This document shows positions 6,586-12,821 of a stretch of DNA of 36,390 nt, in pieces (position 1 is the stretch's first letter; every line of letters begins with the position of its first letter). This DNA is from a virus: the IMG/VR virus record IMGVR_UViG_3300042691_033374, positions 1-36,390 of that record; one strand, given 5' to 3'. Under the pieces are notes generated by a model. It saw only the letters and a list, made by a program, of their open reading frames with translations, was not told the DNA's origin and made no database searches. Position numbers and translations under genes: made by a program.

Positions 6586-7467
6586 GGGCGACACCGAGCT
6601 CATGTACAGCCGCAGCGTGCGCAGCGCCCTGATCTCAATCTGCCGCACCCGCTCCCTCGACACCCCGAGGTCCTGGGCCAACACCTGATACGCCACAGGC
6701 GCCTTACCAGTCAGCTCGTGGCGGTGTTCAAGCACGTAGCGCTCACGCTCAGACAGTCGTGCCAAGCAGGCTTCCAGACGCCAGCGGTCATCAATCAAAA
6801 AGATGGCGTCGTCGTCCAGGTAGCTGGGGTCTGGGATCAAGTCGATGAGCGGGTTGCCATCGTCCACGCACGACGCATCCAGCGACGTCGGCGCAGCCGT
6901 GCGCTCAAAAATCATCCACATCTGCTCCACCGACATCCCCATCGCATCCGCCAGCTCCTGCTTGCTGGGCGTCCGCCCCAGCTGCTGCGACAGCTGCTGC
7001 ATGGTGTACTTGAGCTTGGGCACCTTCTCAGCGACGTGGTGCGGCAGCCGAATCGCCGCGTCCTGCTGATTCACAGCCCGGTTCATCCCCTGCCGAATCC
7101 ACCAGTAGGCGTAGGTCGAGAACTTGTAGCCCCGCGCGGGGTCAAACTTCTCGACCCCCCGCATCAACCCAATCGTGCCCTCCTGGATGAGGTCAAGCAT
7201 CGTCAGGTGGTTGACGCGCTTGAGGTACTTCTTGGCGATGGAGACCACCATGCGCAAATTGCAGTTCACCATCTGCTGCTTGGCCCTCTCACCCAAGCGC
7301 ACTTCGCGCGCCTCCGCCTTGGTGAGCCGACCCCCTGCCGCCTCCTTCTCGCGCAGCTGCGTCAAGCGCTGCACCTGCCGGCCCAGAAGTACCTCCTGAG
7401 TAACGGTAAGCAGAGGGTAACGAGCGATCTCGTTTAGGAAATCAGAAAAGCTGTGATCAATTCTCAT
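6454..7467 (-). CDS. RpoD-family (sigma-70) sigma factor, phage-encoded
   Basis: A 337-residue sigma factor with regions 1.2 to 4.2 and no region 1.1. Region 1.2 is near the N-terminus ([13 protein letters not shown]). Region 2 spans about 62-150, with [20 protein letters not shown] and the -10 melting/recognition helix [20 protein letters not shown]. Regions 3 and 4.2 follow, the last with an intact -35 helix-turn-helix ([20 protein letters not shown]). At the position matching E. coli sigma-70 Thr440, which contacts base -12, it has Asn129, while Gln126 (Gln437) is kept. About 45 residues after region 4 are extra and antisense to the gene at 6283. It is the last gene of the minus operon, with an ATGA overlap. 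It probably redirects host RNA polymerase to phage promoters. Confidence 0.9.
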   Translation of the reverse strand: MRIDHSFSDFLNEIARYPLLTVTQEVLLGRQVQRLTQLREKEAAGGRLTKAEAREVRLGERAKQQMVNCNLRMVVSIAKKYLKRVNHLTMLDLIQEGTIGLMRGVEKFDPARGYKFSTYAYWWIRQGMNRAVNQQDAAIRLPHHVAEKVPKLKYTMQQLSQQLGRTPSKQELADAMGMSVEQMWMIFERTAAPTSLDASCVDDGNPLIDLIPDPSYLDDDAIFLIDDRWRLEACLARLSERERYVLEHRHELTGKAPVAYQVLAQDLGVSRERVRQIEIRALRTLRLYMSSVSPLADAKVLADLAGHGEKSADLAGLRMSAKEQDKLQLANATHRVR

Positions 7468-7661
7468 TGTGAGTTTGCATTAGTCAAGGTTTCCGAAGAG
7501 CGAACGCTGTACTGCAGTTCTGCGAGAAAGGCATAGAGGGAGCGGTTGTCCACGGCTGGGTGCTGCGCGGCGGCGAACCGCTGCCCCTGCTCCACCACCT
7601 CCAGCAACAGCTCCGGCACACCGCCCAGCGCCAGTGCGCTGTGAAAAGGCGCAGTGCTCAC
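7464..7661 (-). CDS. Small unknown protein between thyX and sigma
   Basis: A 65-residue protein from a GTG start ([20 protein letters not shown], then [20 protein letters not shown]). It overlaps thyX upstream by GTGA and the sigma gene downstream by ATGA, so it is locked into the operon. It is mostly helical with no motif I recognise. Its last codons contain GGAAACCTTG (7485-7494 as read on the minus strand), a loose match to the late element 17 bases before the sigma ATG; this may be chance. Confidence 0.6.
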   Translation of the reverse strand: MSTAPFHSALALGGVPELLLEVVEQGQRFAAAQHPAVDNRSLYAFLAELQYSVRSSETLTNANSQ

Positions 7662-8293
7662 TCCGCCCCTACGCCAAACGCCGCCTCGCCAATGCCGGGG
7701 AACTCACGGCAGAACACCTGTTTGCACTGCTCCGCAATCTCGCGGTGCTCCAGTTGCGTACCGGCGTCCGTGCGCACCTGGATGTAATGAATCCACGAGC
7801 GCAGCGTGCCGTGCATGTAGAGCACAGTGGGCGTACACATCGGCAGGATGCGCCGCGCCGTCTCCCGCGCCACCCCGTTTTCCACCATCGCGTAATAGAG
7901 CCCATACGCCTTGGTGATGACCGCACCGGCGTCCCGCTCTAGCTGCGCCTGATCCTCCTCGCTGTAGTCATCGAAAGAGTTCTGGCGGTTCTGGGTGTCC
8001 TGGCGCCTGAAACGAGGAATTTCGGCGATGGATGTGCGCGCGTAGCGGGTGCTGAACTCCTGGAAGGAGAAGCTCCGGTGACGCAGCAGTTGCGCTGCAA
8101 TGTCCCGCTCCGTCTCAATCTTCACGCAGAGAGAGCACATCTCAAACGGGCTCCAGTGCTGGTGCTCAATCAGGTATCGAATCAGGCGGGGAGCCGTCTC
8201 CTGATTGTCCTGATTGTCCGGGTTGCTTACTCGTGCCATGTAAGCCGTAAGCGCCTCGGCGCCATCGGTTCGATGCACCAGAGTTACTTTCAT
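7658..8293 (-). CDS. thyX: Flavin-dependent thymidylate synthase ThyX
   Basis: A 211-residue ThyX, which makes dTMP from dUMP using methylene-tetrahydrofolate, FAD and NADPH. The signature RHRx7SxR is present as RHRSFSFQEFSTRY at residues 71-84, with Ser81 and Arg83. An early ERDIAAQLLRHR helix and a C-terminal segment with RTDAGTQLEHREIA complete the family pattern. The start was set at MKVTLVHRTD; the frame stays open for another 100 codons upstream but that part is not protein-like. The gene lies between a zinc-ribbon gene and the 65-residue ORF. It supplies thymidine nucleotides during phage DNA synthesis. Confidence 0.93.
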   Translation of the reverse strand: MKVTLVHRTDGAEALTAYMARVSNPDNQDNQETAPRLIRYLIEHQHWSPFEMCSLCVKIETERDIAAQLLRHRSFSFQEFSTRYARTSIAEIPRFRRQDTQNRQNSFDDYSEEDQAQLERDAGAVITKAYGLYYAMVENGVARETARRILPMCTPTVLYMHGTLRSWIHYIQVRTDAGTQLEHREIAEQCKQVFCREFPGIGEAAFGVGAE

Positions 8294-8504
8294 TGTTGGA
8301 AAAGCGGATTCGTTGATAATTAGGACGCCGCACCGGCTGATCCCGCGCCATCCACTGGATCGCGTCTTTCGGCGCGAGGATTTCAATCGTCCACCAGCGG
8401 TGACCGCAGTGTTTGCAGTCGCGAAAGCGCAGAAATGAGTCGGGGGCGTCGCGGAATGTTTTGCTGGGCCGGCTGTATTTGCCGGTGCAAGCTGGGCACA
8501 ACAC
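8166..8504 (-). CDS. Zinc-ribbon protein overlapping thyX
   Basis: A 112-residue frame from a GTG start. The first 50 residues hold a zinc ribbon: CPAC near the N-terminus and CKHCGHRWWTIEIL about 30 residues later. The 'C..CGhRwwT.E' form recalls the N-terminal zinc ribbon of NrdR, the repressor of ribonucleotide reductase genes, but the ATP-cone that follows in NrdR is absent. The last 43 codons overlap the start of thyX by 128 bases in another frame and look like low-complexity read-through (QPGQSGQSGDGSPP). The functional part is probably just the ribbon. Confidence 0.55.
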   Translation of the reverse strand: MLCPACTGKYSRPSKTFRDAPDSFLRFRDCKHCGHRWWTIEILAPKDAIQWMARDQPVRRPNYQRIRFSNNESNSGASNRWRRGAYGLHGTSKQPGQSGQSGDGSPPDSIPD

Positions 8505-8516
8505 GACGCCCGCCCT

Positions 8517-8678
8517 CTACTCAGCGCCGGACTTGGCGATGCAGTCCAACACTTCTTGCGTGCGCTTGCTGTCGATGTATTCAGCAAACGCAACGTGCGT
8601 CGTGATGGTGTGTGGCGCCGGCTTGACGTTGGGGTACGACTGCGACCACCACTCCATAAACAGCTGCTCAGTTGTCAC
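8517..8678 (-). CDS. 53-residue protein, unknown
   Basis: The GTG start lies inside the end of the upstream gene (GTGACAACTGA), which suggests translational coupling. The protein (VTTEQLFMEWWSQSYPNVKP, then TTHVAFAEYIDSKRTQEVLD) is helical with two adjacent Trp. I recognise no family. The longer upstream extension of this frame is rejected because it overlaps the 65-residue gene completely. Confidence 0.5.
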   Translation of the reverse strand: MTTEQLFMEWWSQSYPNVKPAPHTITTHVAFAEYIDSKRTQEVLDCIAKSGAE

Positions 8679-8865
8679 CTGCGAACTCCTCTGCGTACTT
8701 TTGGAAGAGTCCGGTGTAAGTTGCATGATCAGGGTGATCAGGCCGATACCTGCCATCACGCACGTAAAGCTGCTCCAGCCGTTCCTGGACTCTTTGCTGC
8801 ACGCGGGGGTCGCAATCTGTCGGGGACGGCAGCCGGTCCAGCGCCCGTAAGTCATTGATCTTCAT
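8668..8865 (-). CDS. 65-residue protein, unknown
   Basis: It starts MKINDLRALDRLPSPTDCDP and continues with RVQQRVQERLEQLYVRDGRY and a short acidic end. The ATG overlaps the DUF3310 gene by 14 bases, and its end overlaps the next small gene. It reads as a small helical protein. It belongs to the tightly packed minus operon, so a role in early takeover or nucleotide metabolism is possible but not shown. Confidence 0.55.
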   Translation of the reverse strand: MKINDLRALDRLPSPTDCDPRVQQRVQERLEQLYVRDGRYRPDHPDHATYTGLFQKYAEEFAGDN

Positions 8866-9097
8866 TGATAACGAGTGAGGTTTCGAGGTGGTTAATGAGC
8901 TCGTTGGAGTACCAACGCAGCTTCTTGATGTCCTGCAGGCGATTCTTGTGCCGCTCTCGCCAGGCGTATTTGAGAATTGCGCCCTTGAGGTAGCCCCGGT
9001 ACTCATCAGGAGTGAGGGCTGCCTTAATGGCGTCAATGCACTCAATGCCGCCCTGGGTGTAGTGGGGCGGGTGGTCAACGAGCTGGTCTGGCGTCAC
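8852..9097 (-). CDS. DUF3310 family protein
   Basis: An 81-residue protein with the typical DUF3310 layout: DHPPHYTQGGIECIDAIKAA near the N-terminus, then YLKGAILKYAWRERHKNRLQ and DIKKLRWYSNELI. This family is widespread in phage early regions and is sometimes labelled as a nucleotide kinase, but no activity is established and there is no P-loop here. The GTG start overlaps the upstream stop (GTGA). Its place beside ThyX fits a nucleotide-metabolism or DNA-synthesis accessory role. Confidence 0.8.
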   Translation of the reverse strand: MTPDQLVDHPPHYTQGGIECIDAIKAALTPDEYRGYLKGAILKYAWRERHKNRLQDIKKLRWYSNELINHLETSLVINEDQ

Positions 9098-9318
9098 AAG
9101 CCGTACCTCCCCGCCTCAAGGGCGGCCACGGTCTTGATGCCCTGAACGGCGTGCTTAAGAGCGAACAGTGCGGTAACCAGCTCCTGGTAACCGCGCTCGT
9201 CCTCACTCAGCTCCACCTCCCCGTCAGAGAGGCGGTTCAACAGCTGCAAGAGTTCTGCAGTGTGCGTCACGCAATCTTCGGCCACCGCCGAGATGCGCCG
9301 TGGCGCAAGGGAAGTCAC
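9094..9318 (-). CDS. First gene of the early minus operon, unknown
   Basis: A 74-residue helical, acidic protein (AEDCVTHTAELLQLLNRLSD, then YQELVTALFALKHAVQGIKT). The GTG at 9318 is chosen because AGGAACACCC precedes it as a ribosome binding site; an in-frame GTG at 9360 would fall inside the promoter. It is led by the operator-rich promoter at 9326-9370. The fold resembles small helical phage proteins, but nothing specific is recognised. Confidence 0.6.
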   Translation of the reverse strand: MTSLAPRRISAVAEDCVTHTAELLQLLNRLSDGEVELSEDERGYQELVTALFALKHAVQGIKTVAALEAGRYGL

Positions 9319-9325
9319 GGGTGTT

Positions 9326-9370
9326 CCTGTATGGACAGGGAGAGAGTATCTGTTCCACACAGGAAGTCAA
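9326..9370 (-). promoter_or_regulatory. Promoter with two palindromic operators, divergent region
   Basis: On the minus strand TTGACT (9365-9370) and TACTCT (9343-9348) are separated by 16 bases and form a good sigma-70 promoter for the operon starting at 9318. Two similar palindromes overlap it: CTGT-TCCAC-ACAG at 9350-9362, between -35 and -10, and CCTGT-ATGG-ACAGG at 9326-9339, just downstream. This is the arrangement expected for a repressor-controlled promoter. On the plus strand TATAGC at 9376-9381 could be a -10 for the recombinase gene, so the region may be a lysis-lysogeny control point. Confidence 0.6.
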
Positions 9371-9390
9371 GCCCCTATAGCGTTAGTCCC

Positions 9391-10686
9391 ATGGGACAAG
9401 CCGTGCGCATCGGGTATTTACGGGTGTCGACCGACACCAGCGAGCAGCTCAACGCCCTGGAAAACCAGCGCTCCCGCATTCTGGGCTCTGGCGTCGACCG
9501 CCTCATCGAGGACGTGGAGAGCGGGCTCTCCCAGGACCGCCCCGGCTACCTGGAGCTCCTGCACCTCATCGACACGCGCCAGGTGCAAGAGGTCGTCTGC
9601 ACCCGCGTCGACCGCCTTGGCCGGGACGCTGCGGCGACCGATGCGCTGATCGCCGTTGCCGCCAAGCGCGGTGTGCGCATCCACTGCCTCGACGGCGGCA
9701 CCATCGACTCCGAGACGCCCCAGGGCTTCCTGCTGTCGCGCATGGCCACCTCAATGGCAGAGATGGAGAGCCGGATGCTCTCGATGCGTGTCCGCGCCGG
9801 CTACAGCGAAGGCCGCAAGCGCGCCCGCCCCCTGCGCGGCAAGGTCGCCTGGGGCTACCGCGTCAACGCCGACCGCAGCGCCCTCGAGCCGGACCCTCAA
9901 GAGTTCCCGAGAGCGGCCCGCTTCCTTGCGTTATGCAAGCAATGCGACTGGCGCATGAACACTGCCCTCGATAAATGGCATACAGCAGGGCTGGGCGCTC
10001 TCCCCTTAAGCTCCTGCCGCGCTGTCAAAGCCTGGCTCCTCAACCCAGTCCTCCGAGGCGGCCTTGGCTATCTCAAACAGAACGACAACACCTACAAAGA
10101 AATCGTCTGGGATACTCACGAAGCCCTGCTATCTCACAGCAGCTTTGTGATCATGGAACGTCAGTTGCATGACAACCGAAGACGCTGGGGCCACAGCGCC
10201 CAGGTCAAGCCCCGGCTCTTAACGGGCCTCTGCGTATGCGCAGGCTGCAACAAAAAGATGACCTACGCCGGCAGCCGCACCATCGCCAGCGTTGTATGCA
10301 AAAGCCGAGAGTGTGCGCAGCGCTACAAAAGCACCCGAGAACAAACGGTGCGCGAAGCGATCAATAGCGAGCTCTCGAAGCGCAACACGCAGTTAGCGCA
10401 GCTGGCCACAAAAGAAAACCCCGAGACCCTGGCCCTTAAGGCCAAGATCGCGTGGTTAAAGGCGCTGGACGACCCTGACATGGCCGCAGCGATTGAGATC
10501 AAGCGCGAGCGCCTGTTAGCACTGGAGCAGCAAGTCGGCCCCGACCCCCAGCTCCTGTCTGTATTCGCCGACCCTGCCGTCTGGTCACAGTTGAGCGACG
10601 AGGAACTGCGGGAGCTGTACCTAGCGCTGGTCGAACGGGTGATGGTGGATCGCCAGGAAGTGGAGACCGTGGTGCTTCGCCTCTGA
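9391..10686 (+). CDS. Large serine recombinase (phage integrase)
   Basis: A 431-residue large serine recombinase. The N-terminal resolvase domain has GYLRVST with catalytic Ser13, then DRPGYLELLHLID and VCTRVDRLGRDAAATDALI. The recombinase domain starts near GKVAWGYRVN. A zinc ribbon follows at about 280-312 (CVCAGCNKKMTYAGS and CKSREC), then a coiled-coil stretch and a short C-terminal region. The architecture matches phage integrases and cyanobacterial element-excision recombinases of the XisF kind. It would integrate and excise the phage at attachment sites. The attP site is usually near the gene but I could not identify it. The gene is divergent from the minus operon and convergent with polA. 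Confidence 0.9.
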   Translation: MGQAVRIGYLRVSTDTSEQLNALENQRSRILGSGVDRLIEDVESGLSQDRPGYLELLHLIDTRQVQEVVCTRVDRLGRDAAATDALIAVAAKRGVRIHCLDGGTIDSETPQGFLLSRMATSMAEMESRMLSMRVRAGYSEGRKRARPLRGKVAWGYRVNADRSALEPDPQEFPRAARFLALCKQCDWRMNTALDKWHTAGLGALPLSSCRAVKAWLLNPVLRGGLGYLKQNDNTYKEIVWDTHEALLSHSSFVIMERQLHDNRRRWGHSAQVKPRLLTGLCVCAGCNKKMTYAGSRTIASVVCKSRECAQRYKSTREQTVREAINSELSKRNTQLAQLATKENPETLALKAKIAWLKALDDPDMAAAIEIKRERLLALEQQVGPDPQLLSVFADPAVWSQLSDEELRELYLALVERVMVDRQEVETVVLRL

Positions 10687-10743
10687 TGTAGCGCTCTGCA
10701 GCAGTCTGCAGCAGTTCTCGAAGTCGGGGGTCCTGCATCTCCT

Positions 10744-12561
10744 CTACTTCTCCCCCCAGCTGCGAACCACTCCGCCCTCAACCTTCATGGTCACTGCAGT
10801 ACCGACGATGGGTATAGCAGCATCCTGCATCTCACCGACGACGATCCCCAGCACTTCGTCAGCCGCCTCAATGCGCGATTCGCATAAGACCTCGTCGTGT
10901 ACACACGCAACGAGCTGTGCGCCGGCCGGAAGTTGATGAAAAATCGAGACCATCGCTGCCTTCATGATGTCAGCGCAACCCCCCTGGATTGTGTTATTGG
11001 CAAAGATCTGAACGCGGTTCTCCTCGCCGTACAGCTTCCGCCGACGCCCTATAGCCGTCCGCACCGGCGCGCCCGCGTCAACCTGCTTCTGACACCAGCG
11101 GTGCCACTTCCCAACCTCGGGGTAGGCGGCGTGCCACATCTCATAAAAGTCCCGAGCTTCTTTCGGCTTGATGTAGAGCCCCAGCGTCGCAAAATACGAC
11201 TGCAACCCCTTAGGCGCCGACGCATACGCCAACCCAAAATTGCACGCTTTAGCTGCAGTTCTCTGGGGTTTTTCAACCTCCTCGTCTTTGATGCCGTACA
11301 TCAACGCAGCCGTGCGGGTGTGCAGATCCGCCCCGCTGTTGAACGCATCAAGCATCGGGGCGCATTCAGCCACAGCCGCTAAGTAACGCAGTTCCATCGC
11401 GCTGTAATCCGCCTGCACCAGCACATGGCCCTCCGGCGCAGTAAACGCAGTGCGAAACTCAGGATCCCTCGGTATCTGCTGCAGGTTCGGGTTAGAACAA
11501 CTCCAGCGACCTGTGGCTGTCTGCAAGGGCATGAACTGCGCATGAATTCTCCCATCCCACCGCACATGTTCAATGAGCTTCTCCGCCATCGTTGCCCGCT
11601 TCTCCGCCTTCTTGTAGAACTCGTAAGTGCGGACAATCTCGTGATGGCGATAGGTCGCCAGGTTCTTCTTATCCAGCGACACTTTGCCCTTGTCGTCTTT
11701 AGGCACGATCCCCAGCACCCCCCAATACGTAGCGTGCTGTAACGGCGAACCCATGTTGAATCCCGCCGGCACCTTGGTCCCCTCGCGCACCTTGCCCGTC
11801 GCCTTGGCGTTGAGATTGACCTCCCCAGACGCCAGCCGGGGCAGGCCCTCATGCCCCTTCTCCTTCAGCTGCTCATCCAGCAGCTGCACATAGAACACCT
11901 GCCCTTCATTGCGACTCGAGCAGTAGAACTCCCGCGCCGAACGCAACTGCTCGGTGTCGACATACATCCCCTTGAGCTCCATAGCCGCGACGACAGGGAT
12001 GAGCGCCGTCTCCAGCTGATAGGTGTGGAGCAGCCCCTGCTCGTACACCTGCGCATGAAGTGAGTGGGCGGCATCCCACGTCATCTTCACGTCCGTCATT
12101 GCATACGCCAGGTCCGCCTCACTGAGCTCGGCGTTCATCCAGTCCTGCGACTGCAAAGACTTGTCAATCACCTTCCCCAGCTCTCGGCGCACCACATCGC
12201 CCAGTGAGTGGCGGATGTTGGCGGTGCCCTGATGGATCAACCGGGACGCGATCATCGTGTCGTACAGGCGCCCCCTCACCTCAACGCCTGACGCCAGCAA
12301 ACACTTCACATCAAACCCGAGGTTGTGTCCGTACACCTCCAGCTCCGGGTTCTCGAGCCACACCCGCAGCGCCTCCCACTGCGGCTCGCCCCACAGCTTC
12401 AGGTCATACCAAGCACTGCAGCTGTCGTTGTAGAGCTGGAGCAGGCGCTGCTGCTGCCTACCCTCCCAGCACAGGGGCACCAGCGCCGTCTCCATGTCGA
12501 GCGCAAACGCGCTACCGAACCTCTCCAGGTCGGAGAGAAGCGCCTGATCAACGTCCGCCAT
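10744..12561 (-). CDS. Family A DNA polymerase with 3'-5' exonuclease
   Basis: A 605-residue replicative polymerase without a 5' nuclease domain. The exonuclease motifs are intact: D22xE24 in ALDMETA, VYGHNLGFDVK, and YAMTDVKMTWD. The polymerase has motif A QADYSAMELRYLA (Asp385), motif B RTAAKACNFGLAYASAPKG with Phe442 at the E. coli Phe762 position, and motif C VACVHDEV (His-Asp-Glu 555-557). After the motif B Tyr the sequence is A-S-A rather than the common G-x-S. It works with the primase-helicase encoded divergently at 12822. The start overlaps a 62-residue ORF by 14 bases. Confidence 0.95.
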   Translation of the reverse strand: MADVDQALLSDLERFGSAFALDMETALVPLCWEGRQQQRLLQLYNDSCSAWYDLKLWGEPQWEALRVWLENPELEVYGHNLGFDVKCLLASGVEVRGRLYDTMIASRLIHQGTANIRHSLGDVVRRELGKVIDKSLQSQDWMNAELSEADLAYAMTDVKMTWDAAHSLHAQVYEQGLLHTYQLETALIPVVAAMELKGMYVDTEQLRSAREFYCSSRNEGQVFYVQLLDEQLKEKGHEGLPRLASGEVNLNAKATGKVREGTKVPAGFNMGSPLQHATYWGVLGIVPKDDKGKVSLDKKNLATYRHHEIVRTYEFYKKAEKRATMAEKLIEHVRWDGRIHAQFMPLQTATGRWSCSNPNLQQIPRDPEFRTAFTAPEGHVLVQADYSAMELRYLAAVAECAPMLDAFNSGADLHTRTAALMYGIKDEEVEKPQRTAAKACNFGLAYASAPKGLQSYFATLGLYIKPKEARDFYEMWHAAYPEVGKWHRWCQKQVDAGAPVRTAIGRRRKLYGEENRVQIFANNTIQGGCADIMKAAMVSIFHQLPAGAQLVACVHDEVLCESRIEAADEVLGIVVGEMQDAAIPIVGTAVTMKVEGGVVRSWGEK

Positions 12562-12736
12562 GGATGCCCTTCCAGATGCGGATGATCGTGTCGTCGGGCA
12601 TGGTCGCCAACGTCAGCGCCCAGCTCGTGACCCAGCGCACGTCCTCGTCTTTGAGGTGCCTGAAGGTGTCGAGCTGAATGTCCTGGATCAGGTCCCGCCG
12701 CTCGTGCGGCATCAAGACATCGTCTATCAGGTCCAA
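12548..12736 (-). CDS. 62-residue protein upstream of DNA polymerase
   Basis: It starts MDLIDDVLMPHERRDLIQDI and continues with an amphipathic helix and VTSWALTLATMPDDTIIRIW. It overlaps the polymerase start by 14 bases in another frame, so the two are probably coupled. It is the first gene of the polymerase operon, divergent from the primase-helicase across an 85-base spacer. No family recognised; a polymerase-associated accessory role is a guess from position. Confidence 0.55.
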   Translation of the reverse strand: MDLIDDVLMPHERRDLIQDIQLDTFRHLKDEDVRWVTSWALTLATMPDDTIIRIWKGIHGGR

Positions 12737-12821
12737 AGCGCACCGTCCTGGGTTGAGGTGCGCTGAGACTACCGGACTCGGTCAGGTCACGCTACTTTCC
12801 GCCTGTCCGACTTAAGAATTC

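Noticed and set aside
6718-7437. 239-codon plus-strand open frame
   Set aside because: Antisense to the sigma factor gene; His/Arg/Leu-rich shadow sequence.
8294-8593. In-frame N-terminal extension of ThyX
   Set aside because: It would add 100 Ser/Arg/Ala-rich residues not found in ThyX, and it overlaps the zinc-ribbon gene. The enzyme of normal length begins at 8293.
9151-9390. In-frame N-terminal extension of the serine recombinase
   Set aside because: It would cross the operator-rich promoter and the first minus-operon gene. The conserved GYLRVS motif lies near residue 8 when started at 9391, as is normal.
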